NCBI GenBank assembly: GCA_026545225.1
Contig: CM048845.1
Location: 101,428,033 to 101,492,032 of the forward strand
From: Cornus controversa
Taxonomy: Eukaryota; Streptophyta; Magnoliopsida; Cornales; Cornaceae
DNA length: 64,000 bases
Reading direction: 5' to 3'
Each line of letters begins with the position of its first letter. Positions within the stretch are counted from its first letter, which is position 1. Both the position numbers and the translations under genes were made by a program. The notes below the pieces were generated by a model. It saw only the letters and a list, made by a program, of their open reading frames with translations. It was not told the origin of the DNA and made no database searches. Of this stretch, positions 45,405-58,000 are shown in pieces.

Positions 45405-46668
45405 ACCACTGCTCTACTTATTTTGATTCCGAGGTGGACAAGTCTAATAATCCAGCTTACTCTGTGGTTAATTATCACCTGTTTTCAAAAACAATTAACA
45501 AATAAAGCAACTCTATCCTAATGGTTGCTAGGAGTATATTGTAGAAAAATATGCATCATCAATCACTGCATGCAACTTGTTTGATGCATTTGTCAGAATT
45601 TGTGTTTTCTTGTTTGAATTATTTCCATTGGTAAATATTGTCTGATTTATAATTGTTGACTCGTAGCTCAGACTCAGAGTGAGCATGTGACCTTAGCTTC
45701 CTTCCTTCATGGGTTAACTGCTGGCGTTGCTTGTCTATAATAATTAGTTGACTTAAATCATTTGTGCATCCTCAACTTAGATGGGAAATTATGCTCTCCG
45801 GCCACCATGTGAATTATCACACAGCGTCCAAAAGAAAGAAAACACTAACTCTTTTCGTTACTAATTACACTTCTTTTTGGTTCATGGAATTAGTGAGCAA
45901 AAAGGAAAGGAAAAGAAAATGAATTAGTGGATTGAATTGTATTAGACCAAACCCTTGATATTTCACAACGTGGCTACTCTAAGTCTTGAATTTGCACCAA
46001 TGACACTGATGTTCAAGCGTTAGACCGCTAAAATAGACAACCACCCACATTTTTCTTAAGTACTCTCTCTCATGCCTAAATGAAATAAATTTTTTTAAAT
46101 TTTTCCCAAAAAAATAAGCTCAAGGAGATGGGAAAAGAAAGGGACATGAGAAGTTAAATTGTACATTTTCCCTTACTTCCCCCTCATATTAATTTTCCTT
46201 CCTTTTCTCTATGGTCCCATTCATCCAACTTCCTTAACAAAAAGTCAATTGAAGCACATTCAAGCAATGAGCCACTACTGCATGAATTAAATGTAAGACA
46301 CAGTTAGAATTCTGATTCACCAAATTTTCAAGTAGTGCTGCATGAATTTAGTGTCTTTTCTTCTTTAACCTACAATCTAATAAATTGTGTAAGCTAGAGA
46401 TAAGATCAACCATTGGAAGGGTTCCTAGGAAGGAAGAAGAATTTGTTGATTCCAGTATTCTTGTCATAAATTATCAATTGTGGCAGATTCAAGCTATTAA
46501 TTCTATTAAAGCAATAATAATGAAGACGATTTCATTGTCACCACTCTTCAAGCTGATACAAAACCATGCTGGGAGATCTTACTATTGTAAACTCCTTTTC
46601 CTTCCTGCCTAAGCGTCAACTCCGTTTTACATAATTGCTATGAAAGAATTTCGAGTTTTGATACCCAT
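45405..46668. other. Intergenic region after copy 3
   Basis: Likely 3' UTR at the start; otherwise AT-rich. A 75-codon open frame at 46385-46612 has no recognisable motif. No repeats of note. Confidence 0.4.
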
Positions 46669-46676
46669 ATTGGAGC

Positions 46677-47404
46677 TAGGGGTGGCAAAATTGGACACGA
46701 CACGACAACACGACTCGAACTCGACACGAATTAAGCGGGTTTGGGTTTGAGGTAAGCCGACACGTTTAATAAATGGGTCGACACGAACACGACACGCAAA
46801 AATTGGGTTGGGTTTGGGTTTAAGCTGTCTAACCCGTGACACGATTACGACACGATTACAACACGATTACAACATGAGTTATTCATATATTATGGTTTTA
46901 TATAAACTTATATATACATAGTTATATAGGACACAAGTTATTCGTATATACATGATTTTATATTGTAATTGTTTGTAATCTATTTGTTTGTTTATAGGAC
47001 TGATGTAGCCATAAAATGCAAGGATGAGATTATTATGGTGCCTTCCAAGTTGTTGAATCACCTTAAAAGAGTTTATATATAGATACAAAATTTATAATAT
47101 AGTTTGATTTTAGGATTTATGTATTGATATGTACTTTATTTTTTATATGATCTATAGAGAGATTTTTAGGGGTAGAGAAACTCATATGATATAAGTTAAA
47201 CGGATTAAAAAAGTTATTGAATTAGTCGTGTCAATGTTTATTAAACGGGTTACACGGGTCGACACGACTAACACGTTTAATAAACGGGTTGGGTTAGTGT
47301 TGAGGGTCTCTGACACGATTATTAAATAGGTCGGGTTAGGGTTGAGCTATTTAGTATAATACTTATAGATCGACACGACACGGGAACACGAATTGCCACC
47401 CCTA
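46677..47404. mobile_element. Non-autonomous hAT-type element, copy 2 (728 bp)
   Basis: Ends TAGGGGTGGC and GCCACCCCTA, with ATTGGAGC directly outside both ends (46669-46676 and 47405-47412), a perfect 8-bp target duplication. It aligns along its length with 11362-12051 (e.g. GAATTAAGCGGGTTTG, AATAAATGGGTCGACACGAA, GACACGATTATTAAA). The main differences are indels: this copy is ~38 bp longer, with ACACGATTACAACACGATTA repeated units near 46850. Confidence 0.93.
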
Positions 47405-47420
47405 ATTGGAGCCATGCAAT

Positions 47421-47940
47421 CAGGGGCGGAGCTAGATTCCAAAGCGTGAAGGGCTAAAAGTATTATAAATATTCAAAAAAAGACCAAAAAAAAAAGAAAA
47501 AAAAGTTCCCGTGTAGATAAATAAAGTATGTCAGAGATAGATACAAAATCAGATATTACGTTTTCTTAAATAACTATTGAAGATGAATTCTCTGATCCTT
47601 AAGAGAGTCAAATTCATTAACTACTGAATTTATATCAATAACTTCACCAACTTCTCTTTCAATGTTGGGAATCATGCAATCTGCAAGAAATTTATCTCTC
47701 ATTTTGTTGCAAAGTTCAGTTTTGACACGCTTCATTACAGAAAAAATATGTTCTATTGTTGCTGTAGAAACAGGAAAAATCAATATGAAATGGATCAATC
47801 TATCAATCAGATAATAGTTCTCTCTATTTGTTCAACTCTTGAAATTTTTGAAGGAGGCTGTTGCTGCTCATTAGAAGTTGCCCCACTTTTTGATCTATCA
47901 TTTTTTTGGAACGAAAACAAAATTGTCATCTTGCGATAAA
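47421..47940 (-). pseudogene. hAT transposase C-terminal fragment
   Basis: CAGGGGCGGAGCTAG at 47421 is a terminal sequence typical of plant hAT elements. On the minus strand at 47574-47798, FPVSTATIEHIFSVMKRVKT, ELCNKMRDKFLADC and NEFDSLKDQRIHLQ form the hATC dimerisation domain that holds transposase subunits together. Farther in, only scattered residues remain. The opposite terminus is not seen. It lies 8 bases beyond the target duplication of the hAT-type element at 46677 but has a different terminal sequence, so it is not that element's own enzyme. Confidence 0.82.
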
Positions 47941-48229
47941 AGTATCTCAGATAGTCTGAAACAATAGAGGCAGGACCAACCTGGAAATTCCCAAAAGGTT
48001 GAGAGGCAAATTTTATGTCTGATCACACTTCACAAATCACAACAAAGACATATTTGTTAAGAAATAGTAATTATGTACATATATAAGATTTTTATAAGAA
48101 AATTTCAGTATAATAACAAATTAAAAATGTAAATAAAAAATAAATAATTTATTAGAGAGTGTATAAACTGACCTCTTGCTATTAATTAGCATATATCTTC
48201 AATTTGTTAATGATTTTATGAATTGCCGA

Positions 48230-48285
<56 letters not shown>

Positions 48286-48300
48286 AATGGTATACAATTA
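47941..48300. other. Unassigned AT-rich sequence and TA microsatellite
   Basis: Possibly further decayed hAT sequence, then an uninterrupted TA tract at ~48232-48282. Confidence 0.5.
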
Positions 48301-48385
48301 TCTATACAATGATCTATCAATATAGTATATCAAATCAATTCAATTTATACAATTATCTTATTTATCTCTGAATTATATTAATGAA

Positions 48386-48398
48386 TGGTATCAGAGCC
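48386..48398 (+). other. tRNA-iMet primer-binding site of the TRIM-like element
   Basis: TGGTATCAGAGCC is the canonical plant primer site. It fixes the element's orientation as plus. Confidence 0.9.
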
Positions 48399-48438
48399 TA
48401 CCCATTTTCGCTGATCTTCATATATATATATATATATA

Positions 48439-48943
48439 GCGCTGTTCAGTTACTCTCTGGTGTGTAGGGAGCAACATACGCGAATTCAATTTCAGTCGTT
48501 GGATTTCATCCAATGACTGAAATTGAATATTACAAATTAAACACAAATTCTGGTTTTTTGAGTGTACAAAACCACCTAAAAGTATTTAAAAAAAAAAAAA
48601 ACAATCCAAAACAAATAGGTAACCGTTTTACTGTTTTGGACAAAAAGAATTTGTAGAGAGAGAAGAAAAATAATCAGTTTTATTGTTTTGGAGAGAAAAG
48701 ACAAAATATATATTGACCAACAAAATATTTCTTCTCTCTGTCCAAAACAGTAAAACAGTTACCTATTTGTTTTGGATTTTTTTTTTATTTAAAATACTTT
48801 TTAGGTGGTTTTGTATACTCAAAAAACCAGAATTTGTGTTTAATTGGTAGCATTTAATTTCAGTAATTGGATAACATCCAACGACTGAAATTGAATTCGC
48901 GTATGTTACTCCCTACACACCAAGGAGCAACTGAACAACGTTG
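48439..48943. mobile_element. 505-bp foldback element (near-perfect inverted repeat)
   Basis: Two arms of ~205 bases pair almost throughout: TTCAGTTACTC, GTGTGTAGGGAG, ACGCGAATTCAATTTCAGTC, AAACACAAATTCTGGTTTTT and CCAAAACAAATAGGTAAC each have inverted partners on the right. The loop is ~95 bases. TA runs lie on both sides. A related terminus occurs at 29413. It codes for nothing. The transcript could fold into a long hairpin. Confidence 0.9.
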
Positions 48944-49649
48944 TATATATATATATATATATTATGCAGATTATGATAGCCTTTTTCAAGTTCAATTCAT
49001 CGGCTCCCACTAGCATCTGTGTGTTAAAGTCTCTGATTTCAATGAGCTCATTTTCTGATTTTTAAATCAGTTTTCACTCCAACGAGCAATTTTCGATTTT
49101 ACCGTCACTCCAACGAGTTTGCTCTTTTACATCTTCTTTGTATGTATTTCGCAGCTATTGTTGGTAAAATCACCAGATTGCTTTCACAAGCCATAACATT
49201 TGTGTGTCAAAGTCACTGATTTCAACGAGCTTCTTTTCTAATTTTTAAATCAGTTTTCACTCCAACGAGACACTTTTGGTCTTTCCGGCTCTTTTGCAGT
49301 TTCTTTGTAAGTGTTCGCAGCCACAGTTGATTACATCACCAGATTACTTTCGAGACCTGCATTCAAGATTTTGTCTTCAAACTCAAGTTGACTTCATATG
49401 ACTCACCTTGAGTTTGCAGGGACTGTTAGATTATATATTTCCTATTATAAATTATATATCTTTTCCTAATAGGTTTCTTACACATTTCGTAAATCATTTA
49501 GGATTAGAATTTTTTGTCTTTTAAGTTTACCTAGCCTTTAAAATTATGTATTTATAAATTAGCCTTAATATATTGTTCACAATATCAAGACATCAATATA
49601 ATATATCAAATCAATTCAATATATACAATTATCTTATTTATTTCTAACA

Positions 49650-50895
49650 TAATCTAAAAAAAAATAATTCTATAAACTTTAAAGCATTTTGAAGTCATAA
49701 AAAAAAAACTTGTAATGTTTCATGTCCAATGCTTCTTCGACTCCATAACCTATGAAGCAGTGAAAATCCGGTAAGATACAACTCATTTCAAACCCATAGA
49801 GGTTTCTACCAAAAAAAAAAAAAAAAATTAGCCATACAAATTTTTAAAAGAAATTAGTTTTTTACTCATTCCAAAGTCATACAAGTTTTTACAAGAAATT
49901 AGATTTTCATATAATAACCAAATAGAATAATACATAATAATGAAGATTTTAAAACCTATTCAATTCTATTCCAAAACTATTTCTTTGGATCAAAATTAAC
50001 AAAGTCCTAACTACTTTTCTTTTAAAAGACAAATAAGTCTAATAAAATTTTTATAGGACCAATAAGTCCTACTTTTGAAATTCTTTTTCATTCAAGTTCT
50101 GAACCACTCACCTTTTCATTTATAACCTTACCAAAAATTAAAATTTTGAAATTATAATTTATATCCGAAAATTAACATAATAAGTATTAAAGATTTGAGT
50201 TGAGAAGAGGGGCATCATCATAAGTTAAGACACCAAAGTTGTTGTGTAGTAGGGAAAAACATCTCAAGTGTAGAGAGCTAAGAAGCATGGATACGGAATA
50301 CAACACAATATGCGATATGGAAAATCTCAAAAAAATAGAATACGAGTACGGTAGGATACGACAATAATAATAATAATAATAAAGTATATTTTTATATAAT
50401 TTTTTACATGTAACAATAAAAAGAAATTTTAAAAAGTTGCAATATTGAAAAAGGTATTGTAGGTTGTCAATCTCATTTGCTCTTTGCTATTCAAATATTT
50501 TGGAACCAACTCAATTTAATTGAATAGACTACAACCCTTTGTAAATAAAATTTTGGGTTAAAAAATTCTAATTTGATGTCAACTACAACTCCCCATAATT
50601 TTGAACTCAAAATTTCTCACATGTTGGCACTCAAATATGGCGCTGCTGCCAACATGGATATTAATTGGATAATGTAAGTTGAACACGTGAAGGGTCATAT
50701 GATGTGTTTTGTGTTGAATATGCAAGGTGTAGAGGTTGTTTGGGAATGAATTCTTGAGGATAATAATAGAATGGAACACTTGGATATATTCACATCGAGT
50801 TATTATTTAACGAGAGTCCAAAAAATGAAGACTGGAGATTGATAGGATAGAGTGATGGGTGCTTTGGACTCTTGAAGGTACATTGTTGACTTTGG

Positions 50896-50954
<59 letters not shown>

Positions 50955-51184
50955 GGCCTTCTGCAAACTTGAATTACGTTGCAGCAATTGAAGACTTTGA
51001 TACACAGTCAACTCTATACAAATGGAGTTACTACCGTTCAATTATGAGGAATATATGAAGATGAGATTAGGTGAAAGTTCGACTCTAGGAGGGCTGAAGA
51101 AGAAGCTATATTTTAGGAACTTGAAGACACGTGCATTAATATGTATAGTTCTTTTTTTTGTATTTTTCCTTTATTGTAGTTTAT
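49650..51184. other. Intergenic region with a truncated hAT-type end and a TA microsatellite
   Basis: CTAAGAAGCATGGATACGG at 50278 and the next ~110 bases (TACGGTAGGATACGACAATA) resemble the left end of the element at 61950-62492; the right end is missing. AAT repeats lie at ~50365-50382 and a TA tract at ~50900-50952. Open frames at 50579-51041 have no motif I know. Confidence 0.5.
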
Positions 51185-51440
51185 TTATTTCATTATTACT
51201 GTGTAATTGAGTTATTTGTATTCAACTATTATAAATAAATAAAAGAAACTTCTAGTTGAGGGTTTCACTACCACATTACAACAACATTGCATCACGTGCA
51301 ATTTCTCTTTTATAATATTCTCACAAAATATTACTCTATCTCTCTACACTTCTACTTTTTCCTCATAATTTCTTCCTCTAGTCTGTCTATCTACATCTCC
51401 CTCACTTTTTATCTCTTTTCTTCTTATCTTCCTCCTTCTA
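51185..51440 (-). repeat. Inverted copy of the dispersed repeat at 22.5 kb
   Basis: GTATTCAACTATTATAAATA, AATATTCTCACAAAATATT and CTCTAGTCTGTCTATCTAC are the reverse complements of parts of 22500-22770, in reversed order. Confidence 0.6.
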
Positions 51441-51498
51441 CTTTTCTCATTTCTATGACTTAGTCTCGCAATTCTTTTTCGCAAAACTAAAGTCCTCT

Positions 51499-52947
51499 TC
51501 ATTGAGGTAAAATATTACTTTTGAAAAGTTTGGTATTCTTTCTTCTCATACAGTTGTCTGATCCTACATTGTTCTTTAAAAAGATACAGTGTTCGAAAGG
51601 TTTGGCTTGTTCTTCTCGAACGACGTATTCCGACAAACTACCTTTAGCGATTAAAGCCTCCACCTCTTGCCTTAGGCTTCTGCACTCGGTGGTATGGCCA
51701 AAGTCACTGTGAAGGGAATAATGTTTGTTCTTGTTCCTCTGTTGTGGAGGTTGTCTGATGGTCGGAGGTGAGCGAAAGATTCCTTTACTCTTATTTTCAT
51801 AGTAAAGCCTAGCCAGAGACACTTTTAGAGGGGTGATCTTCTCCTTAACCTTCTGCTTTTTCACGATCTCTGGTGCAGACGAGGAAATAGCCCAAGGTGG
51901 TTTTGCCTTAGCAACTTGAGTCTTTGTTTGCTGTGCTATAATGATCAAAGTCGATCATTGTCTTCTGGTTACCTCATCCTCTATCCTTAGATACCTCTGA
52001 GCTCGGAAGTTCAGGTCATCCATATTTTTTGGGGCAGCTTTTACCAGGGATCGATGAAAGCCTTCTTCTGGAGAGACTGCTATCATGAAAGCTTCCACTA
52101 CTGCGGTCTGATCGCACTGATCTATTATGTACATCTCCAAGTTGAAGCGAGTTAGGAAAGATTTTAACGTCTCCCCTTTGGCTTGCCTCATGGTGAATAA
52201 TGAGAAAATTGTCTTTTTTTCTCCTAGTTTCCCGTGTACTGGGCTACGAACAGCTTGTATAGCCTGTCAAAATTCGATATCGAACGAGACGGTTGTTGTT
52301 TGAACCAGAGTAATGTTGGTCCAGCCAGACTGGAAGGAAAGATTTTGCACATGAGTGCATCATTTTTGGCATCCAATGTCATGTTCTGTTGATATTGGTA
52401 GATGTGCTCCACCAGATTTGTCTTTCCATCGAAGGTAGCGAACGTTGGCAGGGTAAACCTCCTCGGCCTTTCAGTTCTGAGTATATTCTTGGTGAAGGGA
52501 GGTTCGGTTAGCCTGGTGGTAGCAAGTGCTCAGTTGGCTGGATAGCAAAACCGGTCGCCCTTTAATTCATCAATCTCCCGTTGCATCTGGGCCCTCCACT
52601 CTGGGTAAAATTGCGCGGGATTGATCTGATCTTCGTCGGGTTGGCCAAGGTGAGGCTGCCTGCCAGCGGGCTGTTTATGGTGCAAGGCACTCAATGAGTG
52701 GTTACTCGATCCGGTCCCCTCACTCCGTTGCCATCTAGGGTTCCTTACGCTTTTGGCACGCTCTACTCTTGTTTGAAGATCAGCGATCTATTAACGTAGA
52801 GCCTCGTTCTGCTTGGGTTAATTGCTGAAAGTTTGGGAGCGCCAGCGGATCCTGAACATTTGGCTGCATGGGCGGTACCCCCCTTTAATTCCTAGGGGGC
52901 CAACCTAGATCTGCCACATCGTAAGTATTTCTCCTCGTGTCCACCAT
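51499..52947 (-). pseudogene. Ty3/gypsy gag, truncated, several stops
   Basis: The minus-strand frame starts MVDTRRNTYDVADLGW near 52947. The Retrotrans_gag domain follows at ~52050-52450 (HIYQYQQNMTLDAKNDALMC, FPSSLAGPTLLWFKQQPSRS, ETLKSFLTRFNLEM), then KAAPKNMDDLNFRAQRYLRI and a post-gag region with YYENKSKGIFRSPP and DFGHTTECRSLRQEVEALI, typical of large plant gypsy gags. Stops and frame changes break it. Pol is absent, because sequence left of 51499 no longer belongs to the element. Confidence 0.85.
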
Positions 52948-52985
52948 GATTGTGAGTTTTTCAAGTTTTGAAAAACAATTAAATA

Positions 52986-53004
52986 TTTTCCACAGATGGC
53001 GCCA
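52986..53004 (-). other. Primer-binding site of the truncated gypsy element
   Basis: The reverse complement TGGCGCCATCTGTGG lies three bases from the LTR. TGGCGCC is the usual start of primer sites in large plant gypsy elements. Confidence 0.8.
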
Positions 53005-53007
53005 AAG

Positions 53008-53419
53008 TGTAGATACAAAAAATTGCTTAACTAATTATTGCTAATCAATTTGATGTACACACCCAATATAAATTAAGAACTCAATATTTTTCTAGCGAAA
53101 AATTTTAAGAGAGGATTCGAGGATCCCTTTCATTCATATTTCGATGGATATTTATACAAGTTGGAATTAGAATCCTTCTAGAACTCTAATTCCCTTATTT
53201 GCAGCTATCTTTACTCTCGAGGATTTGAATTCCTTTTTGAGTTCGGACTTGTATTCTGGTTGAACCATTTCAGCCTTTAAGTGGGGCGACTTGGCTCTTT
53301 ACTGTCCTCAAAACGGCCCTTTAGGACTTCTGCTAATACTTGGGCTCAAACCGATTTGGACTTGATTCATTTGTGTATCAGTTTAGCCCATTGGACTAAG
53401 AGAGAATTTTACCCCTACA
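53008..53419 (-). repeat. 5' LTR of the truncated gypsy element
   Basis: 412 bp from TGTAGATAC to CCCCTACA, with terminal TGTAG/CTACA inverted repeats. The partner LTR is missing. Confidence 0.75.
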
Positions 53420-54300
53420 TCAACTCATCATGTTAATAAATCATGCAATAATAATTTAAAGCAGTAAAGCATAAAAGATGCACACAGAGACTTTTACATG
53501 AAAAACACAACTGGGAAAAATCACGGAACCTAGTCCAGACAAACTAAATCTACTATGAAAAAGAGATTTATAATTAGGTTAAGGTTCCCAAACCCTAGAA
53601 CTCCTAGTTACCTCTTGACAGAAATCGATCTATCAAACAGACTTCGCTCTTCACATATCTTCTCCAGCCAGTGATTTAATTTCTAGCCAATTAGTCGTCC
53701 AGCACAATCTTTGAATGATTGAATAGTAATGTTAGTGTTAAACTTCTCAAATTAGCTCCGCAACAATGATGTCAATACACTAAAATCACACTCTCCAATC
53801 CTAATGCAAATTGATGATTCAATAAAGAAAAATATTAGTGCACTCCAGAACTCGAAAGTATATTATCTCTCTATGTATTCCCTATATGTTCTGTGTGTTT
53901 GCAATCTGCCCCAGACTAGTGTATTTATAGGCAAACTAGTAGTGTAGAGAGAGTAGTAGGCATGACTTCTTAACGAAAATGCTCAATAACTAATGGTAAA
54001 GAATCAACCATGGCTCTGATACCACTGTTGGAGTTGCAGCCGAAGCATAAAATTAATATATTTATGTGTGACAATTGAAACAAAACAATGTGTAAAGATG
54101 AGTTTGGAGATGTATAGCAAGCTCCTTCGTGAAACATGAGACAGACCTTTCTAATAGGATACTCACATTTCTAATCTTCTGTAGATTTGGAAGCATTACG
54201 TCACATGGAACTCCCCAAGAATGACTTATCATATTCCCAGACAAATTCATTTCTCAATCATATGTATCTTCACATCAAATAAATGTTACACTATTCTAGA
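53420..54300 (-). other. Mosaic of copia LTR remnants
   Basis: On the minus strand, CCTATAAATACACTAG (~53920) looks like an LTR promoter, and TGGTATCAGAGCC (reverse of 54011-54023) is a primer site that abuts TGTTGGAGTTGC at 54027. These do not fit one element, so at least two LTR fragments are joined here. Confidence 0.45.
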
Positions 54301-54341
54301 ATTTTTTATTATTATATTTCCCACAACATGATAGTTTGCGA

Positions 54342-55062
54342 TGGTCAGATGGAGTTGCTTCTTTTGTAGACGGTGCTAACATGACTAAGATTTTTAATGG
54401 GCTATTTGACACCTATTTTACAGGTTCACAAAAAGGTGACTATAGAGCAGTTGTGATAGTGGTAACTGGTGCTTGGACTTTTCCTTGAGAACTACAATGA
54501 TTAAAAACTTTTGACTATGTGAATGAAGTTCTTCTCTGAAGAGGCTAAGCCATGGCCGCAATACCAAAGTTGGTCAGTACGGTCTAATTTCTTCTAAGGG
54601 CTTTCAACATTTATAATTTGTCATTTGTACTTTGCTATTTATACTGGGTTAAGTAGTGGATTTGGTGGTTTTGGACTAAAAATTGCATGATAGGCCTATT
54701 GAAGTTCTTTTTTGGGTTTAGTGACCGTTATGTGTAATGTGTGAAAAAAAAGGGAAAAATATATTAAAACTATGGCTGACCAAAAAAATATATATGTATC
54801 AGTAATACAAGTGTTTGGAAAGCTTGAACTGCTGGTATGGCTGCTAATGTTATCTGGGAAAGTTTATGATGTGCTTGATTAACCTGAATGATGGAGAATA
54901 CTTGTATGATCGACTACATCTTTTTGTTAGTAATCAAGTATATACCATTCTGTTTTGAAGAGTGAGTTTATTTAGAACAAGTATACCCTATTCTTTTTCT
55001 GATATTTTTTTATTTTTCTATTTTTACATTGTTACATTGAAATTACATTGGATTTTCCCAAA
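54342..55062 (+). repeat. Left copy of a ~720-bp segmental duplication
   Basis: Shared landmarks with 58175-58888 include GACGGTGCTAACATGACT, TCTGAAGAGGCTAAGCCATG, GTCTAATTTCTTCT, AGTGACCGTTATGTGTAATG and ACTTGTATGATCGACT. Roughly 85-90% match by eye over the aligned parts. The texture is intron-like. Confidence 0.9.
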
Positions 55063-58000
55063 TTCATTTTACATTGAAATCATATTGCATTTTCCCAAAT
55101 GACAGAATAATGAGATGGGAGGGTGAAGCCAGCTGTGACTTCCTTGGAGTAATTTGATTATTGGATGGACTACCTTAAGCATTATAGCATAAAAAGTAAC
55201 CAGTGCCTTGCATTTTTATGCTGTAAAGTATGTCTTCAACATGTCCTTACTACTTTTTGTTGACTCCGGCACAGTAATGCCTTATAGATTCACAGAAAAT
55301 AAGTATCTTGGCTCCCATTTTATGAAATGACCTCACAACCTAGCTCATGGATCAGCCAACATAAAAACAGTCTCCCAGTAGCCTTCTGATACATCAAAAT
55401 TTTGTTGCTTCTTAATAGCAATAGTTTGTATTCATTGCAATTATTATAATTTTTTTTTTATCTGATGATTTCATCTTGTTGTCTTCAGCAATTGATGTTG
55501 TGCCTTCTTCTGAACAGTGTCTACTTGATTATATTGCCAAGGGTATACGGCTGCTTATGCCCAAAACAATATCATTCCTTAGTAGATATGCTGGTTTCCT
55601 TCATCTTGCGATTCTCACCTCCTTATGATGACAAATAGGTCTGTTTGCTTGCTGTTGTCAATATTCATGCCTTGTTATCCTATTTCTTTTGCCTAGTATT
55701 TTTCTGTATTTAATTCTCCTTGCTTCCTCTGGTTCAATGTTGGTAGACTATTTTGAACACCTCTGACTTCATGATTCCTTCTTTGTTTGCTTGTTGCAAA
55801 AATGTATTTCAAAGAGAGTAATGGAAGTGATTGGATGTACTGATATTTTGTGCTGCTACTGCTCTTAAAGCACCAGGGAGCGCTGCTCCCATCATTAAGA
55901 GAGCATGTTGACTGCTGCTCGTCACCTAGTTTCCTGCATCTCAATAGGCGTTGGCCCGGCGGTTGAGATGTGAGTGGGTACTGCAAGTCATTCATGCTCC
56001 TGGAGTTCTCTCTAGCTCCTGCCATATTTATCCGAACACCATGCAGGTACTGGTATTGCTTGGACTTGCCTTTCATTATTTTTTCTAAATATTTACCGAT
56101 TAGCTAACTTGGCTTCAGGGGTCATATTTCATAAATGTGATTAAGTCATGCTACCTTAAGATGTTCATGTCTTTTCTGTTCATATATGCAGGCCTCAAGC
56201 TTGGTTTGTTGCTTATCTAGCCAAGTTTGGATCTTGGCAAGCTTTCAACACAATATCTATTAGTACGAAAAATTAATTGTTACAGATTTTAAATTTTCAT
56301 GAGATACAACACAATATCTATTATTATTATCTTGTAATTTTATACTTGAAGGAAATGAAAGTGACCAGAAAAGCATAAACTGGACCTTTAATTTGAAAGT
56401 TTTAAGGATTTGTACACAGGTACACTCTGCTTCTGCACATCTATCTGCTCAGTTTTTCGTATTGTGCGTAGGCTTCTTGATTGCAACAAATTCAATTGAC
56501 TTCAGTAAATTAAATTTCTTTATCATGCATTACTTTATTGTTTCAACATTCAAATCTGCCGTTAAAAAGGTAAAACATACTGGATCCCATAACAATATAT
56601 GGTAATTGTGTTATTCAATGATGTGTTAGTTGCATTATTATGTGATCATTTTACTAGTTAATACCACTTTTAAAACTTCCTTACATAATTTTTATAAAGC
56701 ATTTATTTGTTCCACAGCATTATTGAATATTGATGTACTTGCCAGGACAAGATTCAGCGGAGTAAATTGCTACTGTAAGAACAAATCTCATAGTATGCTT
56801 TTCATTTTAATGACAAGTTACTAGGGATCTCATCTCATAGCTCCATGCATGCAATCAGACATGGAAACCTTCAAAGCATCCATTGTTAGGTTCCTCTAAA
56901 TTGAATTTTTTTTTTTAAAAAAATTGCTCCCAAATAAAATTTAGGGTTGACCCAAGACTTTGGCATCCATGGTGGAATTTTAGCACTAACTAGTCTCATT
57001 CAGTTGAAACTTTCTAGGTAACATTTGTTTTCCTGCATTAGGTTGTGAACTGTCGAAGTGTAGGCTTTGTGTGGATTCTCTCACTGTCATGTTGGTTATA
57101 GACTATAAAGTTCATGTTCTTCTCTCATTGTCATGTTCTGTTATGCAAGGGTTGAGTTCCAATTGACTAATATATTAGGAATGAAACTGAAATATGACGG
57201 AAATTCAAGTCTGACAGCAGCCACTTTGTGTAAAATTAAGTGAAATGTTTTATCAATCTCCAATCCTTGCCTCCCAACATCCTGCATAAGTTGGACATGC
57301 ATTAGGTGGTATGGTTTTTACGCATCTGAATTGATCCATTTAGTGATTTCTAATCTTCGTTGCTTATATTTGCTACTAACAACCAACAGTCTGTTTGATC
57401 TTTGTACGGTGAGTAACAGATTGTATTAACATGTCTTTGCTTTGTGTTGAATACAAGTTGACATACTTATCCAAAGAATACACTAACTTCCAAGTCTTTC
57501 TGGTGTGGTCTCAGCCTGCTCCTTTTGATGAACAGCTTTCAATTTGCTCGTGATTATCAACTTTATTGCTTTGTATTACAATTACTTTCATTACATGTTT
57601 AGCTTCGTTTTATAGCTTGAGAATTATATAGGAGAAGTGACCACATCAAAACGTGAGGCAAAGGCACATAGCTAAAAGAATAGCCTTTTTTTTAAACTTA
57701 TTTTGGCATGTTGATATGAACCTTTTGATGATTAAACAGACTATGCAGTCTAGTAAGCAGGTGAGTTCTTTATAAAGATTTTTTAGACGTAATGAAAGAA
57801 TACAGTTTCATGATGATTATTATTATTATTTTACCTTTACACGACTTTTTTGGCACACCAAAGATCTCTTGTCGTTACAGAGTCTCAACATAAATTATGA
57901 AATGAACAAAGAATGCTATTGTATCTTTTCCCACAAGAAAATCCAAACAGCATATCATATATATATATATAGAAATTAAGAAAATTTAGAATTTGACAAA

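Larger units (their letters stand above)
48301..49649 (+). mobile_element. TRIM-like retroelement, 5' LTR truncated
   Basis: The 3' LTR at 49424-49649 (226 bp, TGTTAG to CTAACA) shares its last ~70 bases (ATATCAAATCAATTCAAT, ACAATTATCTTATTTAT) with 48301-48370, the remains of the 5' LTR. A perfect tRNA-iMet primer site TGGTATCAGAGCC follows at 48386-48398, and a purine tract GAGTTTGCAGGGAC precedes the 3' LTR. Without the foldback element the interior is only ~520 bp and codes for nothing, which fits terminal-repeat retrotransposons in miniature. A near-duplicate of ~180 bases (TTTCAACGAGCT, CAGTTTTCACTCCAACGAG) recurs inside at ~49030 and ~49215. Confidence 0.85.

Noticed and set aside
53920..54040. 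A complete copia element between 53.4 and 54.3 kb
   Set aside because: The promoter-like motif and the primer site are in an order that cannot belong to one element, and no second LTR was found.
55693..56824. Open frames of 60-127 codons in the 55-57 kb region
   Set aside because: None shows a known motif or connects by splice signals into a longer product; I keep the region only as intron-like.
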